A stretch of DNA of 64,000 bases from UBA11612 sp963976395 (GTDB lineage Bacteria > Pseudomonadota > Alphaproteobacteria > Rhodospirillales > Rhodospirillaceae): positions 26,957 to 90,956 of the forward strand of contig CAXBLG010000008.1 in the NCBI GenBank assembly GCA_963976395.1, given 5' to 3'. Below the pieces are notes generated by a model. It saw only the letters and a list, made by a program, of their open reading frames with translations, was not told the origin of the DNA and did no database searches. The position numbers and the translations under genes are program-made. Positions 41,613 through 53,045 of this stretch are shown piece after piece. Positions within the stretch are counted from its first letter, which is position 1. Each line of letters starts with the position of its first letter.

Positions 41613-42345
41613 TGTACAGACAACCGGCGAGGGGGCCAAGCCTTGCCGCCCGTCCTAAGTTCACCCCTGCGCGCGATTGCACGTAAGGTCCGGGGTTGGA
41701 CGCTGACCATTTGCGCGGGCTCGGCAGTATGGTTGCGAGCAATGCGGCTTCATACGCGGTGAGTTGAAGGGCGCTTTTGCCGAAGTGATGACGCGCGGCG
41801 GCCTCGGCACCATAAACGCCGGGACCCCACTCAACGATATTTAAGTAGACCTCAAGAATACGCGTCTTGCTCCAAAGCGCTTCCACATAAAAAGTCAGCC
41901 AAGCTTCCAGGCCTTTGCGTAGCCAGGTGCGGCTTGGCCACAGAAAGGCATTCTTCGCGGTTTGTTGGCTGATGGTGCTGCCGCCGCGCAATGTTCCATC
42001 GTTGTCGCCGTAATTGGCCCAAGCATTTTTAAGGGCTTCAACGTCAAAACCAGAGTGCGAACAAAAATTCTGGTCTTCCGCAGCGATGACGGCGCGCGCC
42101 AGTTGCGTCGATATACGGTCCAGCGGCACCCATTGGTAATTTCGAGGTTCTCCCTCCCAACTACGGATGGCCATGAGAGGGGTGATCGGTGGCGGTGCAA
42201 ACCGATAGACAAGTACAAAAAGGGCGGGCGCCAGCAGCATGACTGCCAGCGCCCATATAATTATCTTGGAAAGCGGTAAGCGTTTATTAGACGTTCGCGG
42301 ACGCGATATTCGATCCGTGCCCCGTGCCCGCAGTTTGCCGTTCAC
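41605..42345 (-). CDS. mtgA: Monofunctional biosynthetic peptidoglycan transglycosylase
   Basis: A 246-residue inner-membrane glycosyltransferase (GT51) that polymerises lipid II into glycan strands. One N-terminal helix (about 26-47, IIIWALAVMLLAPALFVLVY) anchors it. The catalytic glutamate is in VIAAEDQNFCSHSGFD, followed by the motif RGGSTISQQTAKNAFLW, KTRILEVYLNIVEWGPGVYG, and AARHHFGKSA. It has no penicillin-binding transpeptidase domain. The start is GTG at 42345. A short gap separates it from the upstream thiC stop. Confidence 0.9.
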   Translation of the reverse strand: MNGKLRARGTDRISRPRTSNKRLPLSKIIIWALAVMLLAPALFVLVYRFAPPPITPLMAIRSWEGEPRNYQWVPLDRISTQLARAVIAAEDQNFCSHSGFDVEALKNAWANYGDNDGTLRGGSTISQQTAKNAFLWPSRTWLRKGLEAWLTFYVEALWSKTRILEVYLNIVEWGPGVYGAEAAARHHFGKSALQLTAYEAALLATILPSPRKWSASNPGPYVQSRAGVNLGRAARLGPLAGCLYIK

Positions 42346-42363
42346 AATGTCCGCCCGTTAGTC

Positions 42364-44181
<1,818 letters not shown>

Positions 44182-44254
44182 GCTGGATCTCCTACGACGG
44201 CATTGACGTGTGGAGATCCGGGTTAGCGAGCTCAGGATGAGAGCGTTGATAAGG

Positions 44255-44372
44255 CTATTCCATCCCTACGCCGGTATCACCCGGATCAGGTTCTAAGGGT
44301 TTACCGCAAGCCCAGAGCCGATCATGGCCCTAGGCTTTTAGTCTCTCAGCCCCGTCATGGGGCACCCCTTGG
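44255..44372 (-). promoter_or_regulatory. TPP riboswitch (THI element)
   Basis: On the minus strand the leader shows the conserved TPP aptamer parts in order: GGGGTGCC, GGCTGAGAG, ACCC, GAACCTGATCC and GGTGATACCGGCGTAGGGA. The stretch ends about 75 bases before the thiC start, leaving room for an expression platform that controls translation or termination. Confidence 0.93.
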
Positions 44373-44448
44373 ATGCCGTGAGTATCAGGCGGCGAGGTCG
44401 GATGGTCAACCGCTGTTGGGTAAGGGAAAGCGCTGCATATATTTGAGT

Positions 44449-45969
44449 CTAGTGGGCATTTGCCATGGTGCCGATCTGGCGATATTCCAAGGCTCGTCCC
44501 CCGCTGTTGATTAAACGCGACCATTGCGCCGTAAACAGCGGAGGAAAGTCCCGGTGGCCGTCTGTGACGACAAAGGGCTCAAACTCGGCGCTTTCAAGGG
44601 CGTCTTCGCGTGTTTTCTCAGAGCACAGTATGGTGCTCTCGTCGGTATAAGCGGCAATGCTGACCGCGCGGGTGGTGCCCACAGAGATGTATTCTTCATT
44701 CACCTTTGCAGCGAGTTCGGTGTCTATGCCGACTCGGAGGCCGACGGTAAGGCTCGGGTTCTCTTTTGCGAATATATCGAGATACCCCTGGCACATCGTT
44801 GCTGCGCGAACAGCGGCCGCGGCGCTAGGAAAAACGGCAACAATTCCGCTTCCTAGATCATGAAGCTCGCGGCCTTGGTAACGCTCCAACGCATTCCATA
44901 TCGTAGAGTTATGCATTCGCACGACCCGTTGGCGGTCTTCTTCCGTCATGACATTGTCTTGAGAGGTTACGCCCACCGATGTCGCGAAGAACGTGACGTA
45001 TTCAGGAACTTCGCAGATGACCTCCAGGGGCTGCCATTGTGCCAGGACGTTTTCCAAATCGGTCGCATCCGCCGTTCCGTCTGAGATAAACTGTGCCATG
45101 GCGCGATACCCGGCATCTATTGGCCCGCGAAAGTGAGGAACTTGAGAAAACACATTGGCATTAGTGGCAAAGGCTTCTGCTGTTTGTTTCCCGACACCCA
45201 ATAGCGTTAGCATTGAGACAAGAAGGTTTTTCCCCTGATCTGCGGATAGCAGATACTGCTGGGTCAGTTCTCCGCAAGCGCCGGCAAGGAAGAGGTGCTG
45301 ACCATACTTTGAAAACGGTGAAAAGGTCTCGCCGGTCTCATCAAGAGCATCAGCAACAATTCGAGCGAAAAGTGTAGCGTCGGTAACTGTGGTGTTTTGT
45401 GTTAGCGTGTCGGCGTTAGCGCCCATCTCGGCCATTGCCGACGGCGCCTCCCCGTTTTCAGTGATACGGATTTCTGGCGACTGATTGGTTTCAGTGCTGA
45501 AGGTTCCTGTAAGGGTTTCAAATGGTGCCGGTTTTGCTTCGTACTCCTCACCGGGTTTGCTGGGCTCTGGTTTTCCGTCTCCGTTTGATTGATCGGAATC
45601 TTCAGTGGTTTTAAAGATCGGATCGAACGACGGCTCGCCGACAACGGCCCATTCATCGTCAGACTGACCTTGCCTTCTAGATCGCGCACGGTTGGCGGCG
45701 GCCTCTGGCCGTTGGTTGCCAAGATGTTTCCGTATAAATTCTAGAACCGAATATGTGGTCAGCACTACGACGAGAAAAATAATCGCCAAGAACGTGCGAA
45801 ACTGATCTCCTTCAAGATCAATTCCGCTTCGGCGCTCTAGCCACAATAGAAGAACCGCGCAGATGCCGGTTACGATTAATCCCAGGCATATCGCGTTCAG
45901 TAAGGTTCGAATGGATGCGGACGATGAAAGGCCGTCGCTATCGAGTTTTGGCGAGGAGGTATTGAGCAT
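44449..45969 (-). CDS. Membrane protein with degenerate class III nucleotidyl cyclase domain
   Basis: A 506-residue protein with two N-terminal helices (about 24-46 and 60-80), a long acidic, low-complexity cytoplasmic linker (about 90-200), a helical region and a C-terminal cyclase-fold domain from about 330. The cyclase motifs are altered: the first metal aspartate region reads VTFFATSVGVTS where FFxDIxGFT is normal, and the second reads HDLGSGIVAVF where GDG is normal, with serine in place of aspartate. With both metal aspartates apparently absent, catalysis is unlikely. It may be a regulatory or partner subunit. It is transcribed alone. Confidence 0.75.
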   Translation of the reverse strand: MLNTSSPKLDSDGLSSSASIRTLLNAICLGLIVTGICAVLLLWLERRSGIDLEGDQFRTFLAIIFLVVVLTTYSVLEFIRKHLGNQRPEAAANRARSRRQGQSDDEWAVVGEPSFDPIFKTTEDSDQSNGDGKPEPSKPGEEYEAKPAPFETLTGTFSTETNQSPEIRITENGEAPSAMAEMGANADTLTQNTTVTDATLFARIVADALDETGETFSPFSKYGQHLFLAGACGELTQQYLLSADQGKNLLVSMLTLLGVGKQTAEAFATNANVFSQVPHFRGPIDAGYRAMAQFISDGTADATDLENVLAQWQPLEVICEVPEYVTFFATSVGVTSQDNVMTEEDRQRVVRMHNSTIWNALERYQGRELHDLGSGIVAVFPSAAAAVRAATMCQGYLDIFAKENPSLTVGLRVGIDTELAAKVNEEYISVGTTRAVSIAAYTDESTILCSEKTREDALESAEFEPFVVTDGHRDFPPLFTAQWSRLINSGGRALEYRQIGTMANAH

Positions 45970-46169
45970 AACGGCTCACAACAAACTGACACACTATAGG
46001 TATGACGCTGGGTTCACGCCCTCCCAAACGCGACTCCCACAGCCATACCTAAGTGTGCAATTCTATGAGTGCTTTGCAACAACATTTAAATCTAAAATAG
46101 AATTTATAATGCTGCGGTAATTAGTCCCAATCTTAGGTTTAATTATACCCTCGTAAATATCCTTATGGA

Positions 46170-47426
46170 TTAGGCAGCGCGCGGCTTGCGGCCCCAGGAC
46201 TTTCCGCCGTTGCCACCGCCGCCACTGCGTCGGTTGTTCCGGCCTCTACGCTGAGGGGCTTCCTCGGACGTCCCGCCGGTCATAGCAACCTTACCGTGGT
46301 AGGCGTGGGTAACGTCCACCGGAATCGATTGGCGAATGGCGCGTTCAATGGCCCGCAACTGGCCACGCTCGCTGGCATCACAGAATGAAAGCGCAATGCC
46401 TTCCGAGCCCGCCCGAGCCGTACGGCCAATGCGGTGCACGTAACTTTCCGGCTCCATAGGCAGTTCAAAATTAATCACGTGCGAAATGTTATCAACATCA
46501 ATGCCTCTTGCAGCGATGTCTGTTGCGACAAGCACTCGCACTTTACCGTCTTTAAATGCGGCCAAACTTCTCTGCCGGGCCCCTTGAGACTTGTTGCCGT
46601 GGATGGCGTCCGCCGCAACGCCGGTTTTCTGTAACTGTTCGGCGACGCGGTTGGCGCAGTGCTTGGTGCGCGTAAAGACAATCGCGCGGCTAACAGAGGC
46701 GTCCTTCAAAACGTCGCCAAGCAGGCTGCGCTTGTCTTCCTTCGCCACGAGCATGACGCGCTGGGCAATACGTTCGACGGTGGTGGACTGGGGAGTCACC
46801 TCTACACGGGCGAAGTCTTTCAGAAGGCCCTTCACCAATCCGTCGACGGCGCTCGGCATTGTGGCCGAGAACAACAATGTTTGCCGCTTTGCCGGTACTT
46901 TTGCGGCAATGGTGCGGACATCGCGGATGAACCCCATGTCGAGCATACGGTCGGCTTCATCAAGAACAAAAATTTCGACCGAACACAGATCAATATGACG
47001 TTGGTTCATGAGATCGAGCAAACGTCCCGGTGTTGCCACCAGGATATCTATGCCTTGACGTAGCGCGCCCACCTGCGGTCTTTGGCTTACACCCCCAAAA
47101 ACAACGGCACGTTTTAGGTTTAGATGGCGGCCGTAAGTTTTAAAACCTTCGTCGATTTGCAGCGCGAGTTCGCGCGTCGGAGTCAGGATCAAGGCGCGGG
47201 TGCTCTTCGGCATGGCCTTGCGCGGGTTTTCCGACAAACGTTGCAAAATCGGCAGCGCAAAAGCGGCCGTCTTGCCGGTGCCTGTTTGAGCGATGCCCAA
47301 CACGTCGCGGCCTTGCAGCAGATAAGGTATGGTTTCGGCTTGGATAGGGGTAGGAACCGTATAGCCTTCAGCGGTCACGGCGCGCAAAATCGCATCGGTC
47401 AAGCCGAGTTCAGAAAAATTAGTCAT
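46170..47426 (-). CDS. rhlE: DEAD-box RNA helicase (RhlE-like)
   Basis: A 418-residue ATP-dependent RNA helicase. It has the Q motif (FSELGLTDAILRAVTAEGYTVPTPIQ), motif I AQTGTGKT, motif Ia PTRELALQI, motif II VLDEADRML, motif III SATMP and motif VI HRIGRTAR. The C-terminal tail is basic and glycine-rich (RRGRNNRRSGGGGNGG). ATG at 47426 is preferred over a TTG six codons upstream. The 259-base gap upstream to 47686 includes a perfect GGCCT-TC-AGGCC hairpin and an AT-rich stretch next to the start, so a long regulated leader is likely. Symbol assigned by family resemblance. Confidence 0.9.
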   Translation of the reverse strand: MTNFSELGLTDAILRAVTAEGYTVPTPIQAETIPYLLQGRDVLGIAQTGTGKTAAFALPILQRLSENPRKAMPKSTRALILTPTRELALQIDEGFKTYGRHLNLKRAVVFGGVSQRPQVGALRQGIDILVATPGRLLDLMNQRHIDLCSVEIFVLDEADRMLDMGFIRDVRTIAAKVPAKRQTLLFSATMPSAVDGLVKGLLKDFARVEVTPQSTTVERIAQRVMLVAKEDKRSLLGDVLKDASVSRAIVFTRTKHCANRVAEQLQKTGVAADAIHGNKSQGARQRSLAAFKDGKVRVLVATDIAARGIDVDNISHVINFELPMEPESYVHRIGRTARAGSEGIALSFCDASERGQLRAIERAIRQSIPVDVTHAYHGKVAMTGGTSEEAPQRRGRNNRRSGGGGNGGKSWGRKPRAA

Positions 47427-47685
47427 AGGTATTTTAGCTTTCAAAAAATATGCATGTGCGTTCGCACAGTCCTGCGCCGAACCGACTTAAGAGTCAGGGC
47501 AGCGGGGCATCGAACGGTCTGCTGTAACCCGGTGGGCACGCAACCGACGGGAGGGAGAATAAAACTTCTCAGGAGACGGTGCCGCGTCGGCCTGAAGGCC
47601 GGGGCGGGCATCTGCGCGCGTATCGCGAGACGTTGTCCACATGATGCGGATGGCGCTCAGTACGTGTTTAAACAAGCGCCGTCAA

Positions 47686-48159
47686 TTACTTTCCGCGTTT
47701 CAAGGCTTGTATGGAGGCTTCCAGAACGTCCAGAAACCGCGAACGGTCCCGTTTGGTAAAGGGTGCTGGACCGCCGGTGATCTCGCCTGTTTCACGTAAA
47801 TGGGCAGACAAATCGCGCATGGCCACCGCCATGCCGATGGCGTCTTGCCCTAGAGGTTTTCCGTTGGGCCGAAGAACTTTCGCGCCCTTTTCGACGCAGC
47901 GTGCTGCAAGGGGGATGTCGGACGTTATGACAATGTCGCCGAGAACAACTTGTTCAGCAATCCAGTCGTCTGCCGCATCGGCGCCCTCGGCCACCGTGAT
48001 CTTGCGCACCAAGGGGTGCTCAGAACCGCGCATCCACGTGTTGCTGACTAGAGTGACCGGTATTCCGTGCCGATCTGCCACGCGAACGACTTCTTCTTTG
48101 ACCGGGCAGGCATCGGCATCAATGTAGATATTCAATGTGAGTCTCGCTACCGCATGCAC
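47686..48159 (-). CDS. YaiI/YqxD family protein (UPF0178)
   Basis: A 157-residue protein of the NYN/PIN-like UPF0178 family, recognised by IYIDADACPVKEEVVRVADRHGIPVTLVSN, DIVITSDIPLAARCVEKGAKVL and the tail GGPAPFTKRDRSRFLDVLE. The fold suggests a nuclease or RNA-binding activity, but none is proven. The start is uncertain: GTG at 48159 gives ten extra residues, and TTG at 48135 matches the usual family N-terminus. It lies ten bases after the last Mrp gene and may ride on that transcript. Confidence 0.8.
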   Translation of the reverse strand: MHAVARLTLNIYIDADACPVKEEVVRVADRHGIPVTLVSNTWMRGSEHPLVRKITVAEGADAADDWIAEQVVLGDIVITSDIPLAARCVEKGAKVLRPNGKPLGQDAIGMAVAMRDLSAHLRETGEITGGPAPFTKRDRSRFLDVLEASIQALKRGK

Positions 48160-48168
48160 GTCTGCGCG

Positions 48169-49872
48169 TCAGAGTGCGCCAATGACGTAGTCCAGCAGCA
48201 GATAGGCCGCGAGCATCGCCACCGCCCAGAACACCATTCGACCGGTTGGGTGATTACGGGCGAGTACGCCGCCCGGCCCGTGGAAGTGGCGCACGGTCTC
48301 AACAACTTTGCGGCCACCGTTCGCGAGATCGGTGATGATGCTGTCGCGCGCGAGACCGGCGTTTTCCACCAACTCCGTGCTGATGCGTTTACCCCAGCGG
48401 CGGTATACCCAGTCGAGGTCTAGGGTCAGGGATTCGACCAGATGCCAGCCGTAAAACCGCAGCCATAGGAAGAAGGCCAAGCCCGAGAACAACAGCAACT
48501 GCGCCTGCCCGATTACGTGTGCGCCGGTGTAAGGCTGATAGTCCGTGGCAAACGGCAGGAGTTGATAAAACAGGCTCGGGAAAACGCCGATGCCGATGCA
48601 CAGCGCGGCAAAGAAAATCATGGCAAGGCGCATATGTATAGGTGGCTCGGGTGGGCGCTGGCCGGAATCCTTGCCGAAGAATACGAAGTACTGAAGTTTG
48701 ATCCCAACATCGAGGAACACGCCGGCGGTGCCTGCGGCCATCAAATACCACACCCAAATAAGCCCTTCGTGCAGGGCCGCGTCCGACATCATTGCTTTGG
48801 CGACAAAGCCGGAGGTGAGCGGAAAGGCCGAGATCGAAAGACCACCGATGATGCAGCAAATAGTGGTCAGAGGCATGCTGCGCGCCAGTCCGCCGTATTC
48901 GGTGAACTTGCGCTTGCCGGTCATCAGAAAGACCGAGCCGACGGACATAATGAGCAGCGCTTTATAAATAATGTGCGCGAACGCGTGCGCCACCGCGCCG
49001 TTCAACGCGAGTTCGGTGCCGATACCGATACCGGTGACCATGAATCCCACCTGATTGACGATGCTGTAGCCCAGCATCTTGCGAGCATTGTTCTCGCAAA
49101 GCCCGTAAATGATCCCGTAAAAGATCATGAACAAGCCGACAAAAATTAAAATCTCCGCGCCGGGAAAACCGCGAGCTAAAACATAAACTGCGGTCTTGGT
49201 GGTGAACGCAGACAAAAACACCATGCCGGTATAAGACGCCTCGGGGTACGAATCCGGCACCCACGATGAGAACGGCGGCGCACCGGTGTTCAGCAAAAAC
49301 CCAAACAGGATCAGGGCGCGCGGGAACGTATCCGGCAGCATGGACCGGAAGGCCACTACGCCGGTTTCGGCCACTTCACCGGCGATGCCCGCCATGAGAA
49401 TGACGCCGCCCAGCAGGTGGATCAGCAAATAGCGCATCCCCGCACGTCGGGCGCTCTCGGTGCCGCCTGCGAATATGACCATGACCGAGGCGAGCGCCAT
49501 CAGTTCCCAGAACACAAAGACCGTGACCAGGTCGCCGGCAAACACAACGCCAAGAGAAAATCCCATATAGACGTAAGCCGCCGTAAGTTCCTGTACGCGC
49601 GATTGGCTCAAAGCATAGAGTCCGCCGGCAAAGCCCATGATGGTGAACACCGTGCCGAACAAACGGCTCAGGGTGTCGGTCTTGATCGGCGCCAACTCCA
49701 TTCCGAAAAATGGGACGGCAAGCGATATGCCGTCGGGCAACGTCCAAACCAAGCCTAAAGCGATCAGGGGCGCAGCCAGCATGACCGCGCCGCGCACGCC
49801 GCCGCGGACAAACGGTAAAAGGACGCCCGCCAGAATCAGAATGATGGCCGGATGTTGAAGGACACTAGTCAT
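48169..49872 (-). CDS. Mrp-type antiporter subunit D-like (NuoL/M/N family), third copy
   Basis: A 567-residue proton-conducting membrane protein with about 14 helices. ATG at 49872 (MTSVLQHPAIILILAGVLLP) is the likely start; a 51-base extension overlaps the small gene upstream. The conserved lysine/glutamate region reads FVFWELMALASVMVIFAGG and LLNTGAPPFSSWVPDSYPEASYTGMVFLSAFTTKTAVYVLARGF in pieces, and HAFAHIIYKALLIMSVGSV holds the antiporter lysine. The C-terminal 100 residues extend beyond a typical MrpD and contain a last helix. It is one of three D-like subunits in this operon. Confidence 0.88.
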   Translation of the reverse strand: MTSVLQHPAIILILAGVLLPFVRGGVRGAVMLAAPLIALGLVWTLPDGISLAVPFFGMELAPIKTDTLSRLFGTVFTIMGFAGGLYALSQSRVQELTAAYVYMGFSLGVVFAGDLVTVFVFWELMALASVMVIFAGGTESARRAGMRYLLIHLLGGVILMAGIAGEVAETGVVAFRSMLPDTFPRALILFGFLLNTGAPPFSSWVPDSYPEASYTGMVFLSAFTTKTAVYVLARGFPGAEILIFVGLFMIFYGIIYGLCENNARKMLGYSIVNQVGFMVTGIGIGTELALNGAVAHAFAHIIYKALLIMSVGSVFLMTGKRKFTEYGGLARSMPLTTICCIIGGLSISAFPLTSGFVAKAMMSDAALHEGLIWVWYLMAAGTAGVFLDVGIKLQYFVFFGKDSGQRPPEPPIHMRLAMIFFAALCIGIGVFPSLFYQLLPFATDYQPYTGAHVIGQAQLLLFSGLAFFLWLRFYGWHLVESLTLDLDWVYRRWGKRISTELVENAGLARDSIITDLANGGRKVVETVRHFHGPGGVLARNHPTGRMVFWAVAMLAAYLLLDYVIGAL

Positions 49873-50104
49873 AGTATGTGTCCTTGCGCTTGAAGACCGA
49901 CTTCCACACTTTTGAGGCCGCAATACTTACGCCGCCGACCGCGAGGCCGAACCAAGCATAAAATCCGAATGAGCCCATAACGCCGTCGTATTCGTGAGTC
50001 ACAAAAAATTCGGCAATCACCAATCCGACCAAGACGACGGCGAATACGATCCAAAGAGTGCGTTCGAGGCCCGGTTTATCTAGCCAGTGTGTGCGATCTT
50101 GCAT
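49865..50104 (-). CDS. Small two-helix membrane protein in the Mrp operon
   Basis: A 79-residue protein with two predicted helices (about 18-34 and 45-65) and a lysine-rich tail. The ATG at 50104 lies behind GAGGAGC, two bases after the upstream stop, and the gene overlaps the next one by eight bases, so it is in the operon. A longer open frame to 50374 runs into the upstream gene and is not credible. It matches no subunit name that I can support; it may be an accessory subunit of this antiporter branch. Confidence 0.75.
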   Translation of the reverse strand: MQDRTHWLDKPGLERTLWIVFAVVLVGLVIAEFFVTHEYDGVMGSFGFYAWFGLAVGGVSIAASKVWKSVFKRKDTYYD

Positions 50105-50106
50105 GA

Positions 50107-51567
50107 TCAGCTCCTCACCAGTTGCTGCGCAAGCGCCAATGGCACATCGGGATAGAAAAACAGCGCGATAGATCCCGCCGCAGTCAGACTCAGGGCCAGC
50201 ACAATTGGCCACGGCGCTTCCCCGTGTTCGTGTTCGGGCTTCACGTCTTCGGGCTTCATGAAGGCGTTGTAAACAATTGGCGCGAAGTAAGCGGCGTTCA
50301 GCAAGGTGGATGCGAATATGACCAGAAGCACAAAGATGTCCGCCGATGTCATCGCCGAAGACAGAATGTACCATTTACCGAGGAACCCGGCGGTTGGCGG
50401 TACGCCGATCATGCCCAGCGCGCCAATCGCGAAAGCGATCATGGTAATCGGCATGCGACGGCCAATGCCGTTCATCTGGCTGATCTCGGTTTTGTGGGCG
50501 GCGGTATAGATGGAGCCGGCGGCAAAAAACAACGTGATCTTGCCAAGGGCGTGGGCAGCGATGTGCAGGGCCGCGCCCATCACGGCCAGAGGCGTTGCCA
50601 TCGCGGCGGCCAGCACCACATAAGACAGTTGGCTGATGGTGGAGTAGGCAAGCCTACGCTTGAGGTTGTCTTGACCAAGCGCAATCACCGATGCGGTAAT
50701 CACCGTGAAACCGGCGGCATAAACCACCCACGATGTGCTCCCGGCAGTTGCGAACAGATCAAGGCCGAACACATAAACGATGATTTTGACGATGGTGAAT
50801 ACACCGGCTTTCACTACAGCCACGGCGTGCAGTAGCGCGCTCACTGGGGTCGGCGCAACCATAGCGGCCGGCAACCAGCGGTGCACCGGCATCACGGCAG
50901 CTTTACCGACGCCGTAAATAAACAGCAGCGACATCACACCAAACATGGTTGCGCTCATGAGCGGGTCAAAAATTCCGCCGGGCTGAAAGTCTAAGGTGCC
51001 GGTCATGAAATATGTGGCGATCATCGCGGGCAGCAGAAATAGCACTGACGTGGACAGCAAGATGCCCAGATACACGCGCCCGCCCGCCCGCGCTGCGTCG
51101 TTGCCCTTATGGGTGACAAGCGGGTAGGTGGATAAGGTCAGCACCTCGTAGAATAAAAACAACGTAAACAAATTGCCGGCAAACGCGATACCGATTGTAC
51201 TCGCAATGGCAACGGCGAAGGCCGTGTAGAACTGCGTCTGGCGTGGCTCCGCGTTGCCGCGCATATAGCCGATGGAATACAGCGAATTAATGATCCAAAG
51301 GCCCGAGGCCACCATGGCAAACAGCATGCCGAGGGGCTCGATCTCAAATCGAATAGAGAGGCCGGGCAAAACATCGTAGCCCTGGGTCGCCGGGCGACCG
51401 CCGGCCAGCACATCAGGGGCCAACGAATACACTACGATGATCAACAGCACGCCGAAGACGACGGTATAGCCCTCGCGCAAATTCGGTCGCGCTCCGGAAG
51501 ATGCAATAAAGGCTGCGCCTACAAGCGGCAGCAAAATAGCCGCCATGATGAAGTCGCTGGCCATCAT
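50107..51567 (-). CDS. Mrp-type antiporter subunit D-like, second copy
   Basis: A 486-residue proton-conducting transporter subunit (NuoM/MrpD class) with about 14 helices. Conserved parts are FTLFLFYEVLTLSTYPLVTHKG (glutamate in helix 5), YGVGKAAVMPVHRWLPAAMVAPTPVSALLHAVAVVKAGVF (the lysine helix, in pieces) and LAYSTISQLSYVVLAAAM. The gene starts with overlapping ATGA at the stop of the first D copy. In complex-I-like antiporters several such subunits each translocate a proton. Confidence 0.9.
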   Translation of the reverse strand: MMASDFIMAAILLPLVGAAFIASSGARPNLREGYTVVFGVLLIIVVYSLAPDVLAGGRPATQGYDVLPGLSIRFEIEPLGMLFAMVASGLWIINSLYSIGYMRGNAEPRQTQFYTAFAVAIASTIGIAFAGNLFTLFLFYEVLTLSTYPLVTHKGNDAARAGGRVYLGILLSTSVLFLLPAMIATYFMTGTLDFQPGGIFDPLMSATMFGVMSLLFIYGVGKAAVMPVHRWLPAAMVAPTPVSALLHAVAVVKAGVFTIVKIIVYVFGLDLFATAGSTSWVVYAAGFTVITASVIALGQDNLKRRLAYSTISQLSYVVLAAAMATPLAVMGAALHIAAHALGKITLFFAAGSIYTAAHKTEISQMNGIGRRMPITMIAFAIGALGMIGVPPTAGFLGKWYILSSAMTSADIFVLLVIFASTLLNAAYFAPIVYNAFMKPEDVKPEHEHGEAPWPIVLALSLTAAGSIALFFYPDVPLALAQQLVRS

Positions 51568-53042
51568 GGCGCTGTTCCAATCAGGGCGTTTGCAGCATCG
51601 CGCGCGGTGCCTAGCGTAAAGTCAGTGCTGATGCCGAAGTAAACACATCCGGCGATCAGCAGCCACGCCATCAGCAGCATGATCTTCGGCGGATCTTGAA
51701 GAGTGGCCGCGCCGTCGGGCCGTGGGCGAAAATATGCCACTTCAACCACGCGGCCCATGTAGGCCAGCACCAGAAGTGAACTTATCACGAGCAGTGCAAC
51801 AATCCACCAGGCACCGAATTCCAAGGCGCCCAAGGCCAGATACCATTTGCTGACGAAGCCGACGGTACCCGGAACACCCAACATGCTGGCTCCGGCGATC
51901 ACGAAGCCAGCCATTGTCCAAGGCATTTCACGGCCGATGCCTGCCATGTCTTTCAAGCGCACCGACCCCAGTTGCAAGGCAATACCTCCCACCAGCATGA
52001 ACAGCGCACCTTTCATCATTGCGTGATTGAAGATGTGCACAAGGCTGCCTGTCAGTCCGTCAATGCTCGCCAGCGAGAAGCCAAGAGTGATGTATCCGAT
52101 TTGCGCCACGCTGGAATAAGCCAGCATGCGTTTTATATTGTCCTGGAATATTGCGATGAAGGATCCGGCGAACATGGCTGCGATCGACACGACCAGAACC
52201 ACTTCCGGGACCGGCGTACTCAAAATTGCGAAATCAAAGCCGAACACCGTATAAAGATAGCGCGCCAGCAGATAGATCGAGACCTTGGTTGCAGTGGCCG
52301 CGATGAACGCCGTCGTGGCCGAAGGGGCGTAGGCATAGGCGTTGGGAAGCCACAAATGCAGCGGGAACAGCGCAAGTTTTAGCGACAACCCAACAATAAT
52401 AAATGCCATCCCGGCGATGGCCGTGGGCTCTGTCAAATGGGACTCAAGCCTGACCCCGAGGTCGATCATATTCAGGGTGCCGGTTTGAATATATAATAGG
52501 CCGACGCCGATCACGTACATGGTCGCGCCGATGGTTCCCATAATCAGATATTGAAACGAGGCGGCCAGGGCCCGTTTATCGCGGCCAAGTGCGATGAGCA
52601 CATACATGGACAGCGACGAGACTTCCATGAACACAAAGGCATTGAAGGCATCGCCGGTAATGACAATGCCCATCAGCCCGCAAAAACACAGTAGATACAT
52701 ACCGTAGTACCAGCCGCGCAGATCTTCATCGATCTCAACCTGCACTAAGCGGCGGCCATAGACATGCACGATACCTGCCATCAGCGAGATCAGAATAAGT
52801 AAGTAGGCGGTCAGTAAATCGACGCGGTACTCAATACCGATAGGGGGCAACCACCCTCCCATGGCATAGGAGATTGTGCCGCCGTCCTGCACCAGATTCA
52901 GCATAGTAACGGCGCCTACAAAGCAGACTACGGTGACGACAAACGTTAGCCACCAACAGACAACTTCGTTTCGCGCCAAGGCGCACAAAGCGCCGGCGAT
53001 TAAAGGAATGATGATGATTAGGACGGGAAAGTGTTCCAGCAT
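51564..53042 (-). CDS. mrpD: Mrp-type antiporter subunit D, first copy
   Basis: A 492-residue proton-conducting subunit. FNAFVFMEVSSLSMYVLIALG carries the helix 5 glutamate, LSLKLALFPLHLWLPNAYAYAPSATTAFIAATATKVSIYLLAR spans the key lysines (in pieces), and AYSSVAQIGYITLGFSLAS and NHAMMKGALFMLVGGIA continue the fold. Its order after MrpB and MrpC fits the canonical MrpD position. It follows the subunit C gene by three bases. The exported ion (Na+, K+ or H+) cannot be read from sequence. Confidence 0.92.
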   Translation of the reverse strand: MLEHFPVLIIIIPLIAGALCALARNEVVCWWLTFVVTVVCFVGAVTMLNLVQDGGTISYAMGGWLPPIGIEYRVDLLTAYLLILISLMAGIVHVYGRRLVQVEIDEDLRGWYYGMYLLCFCGLMGIVITGDAFNAFVFMEVSSLSMYVLIALGRDKRALAASFQYLIMGTIGATMYVIGVGLLYIQTGTLNMIDLGVRLESHLTEPTAIAGMAFIIVGLSLKLALFPLHLWLPNAYAYAPSATTAFIAATATKVSIYLLARYLYTVFGFDFAILSTPVPEVVLVVSIAAMFAGSFIAIFQDNIKRMLAYSSVAQIGYITLGFSLASIDGLTGSLVHIFNHAMMKGALFMLVGGIALQLGSVRLKDMAGIGREMPWTMAGFVIAGASMLGVPGTVGFVSKWYLALGALEFGAWWIVALLVISSLLVLAYMGRVVEVAYFRPRPDGAATLQDPPKIMLLMAWLLIAGCVYFGISTDFTLGTARDAANALIGTAP

Positions 53043-53045
53043 GGT

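Noticed and set aside
48517..49149. 210-residue + strand frame
   Set aside because: It is antisense to an Mrp D-like gene; high histidine and arginine content reflects the opposite-strand codons.
49865..50374. Extended 169-residue version of the small Mrp membrane protein
   Set aside because: The extra 90 residues overlap the upstream D-like gene and lack homology. The ATG at 50104 with GAGGAG is right next to the upstream stop.
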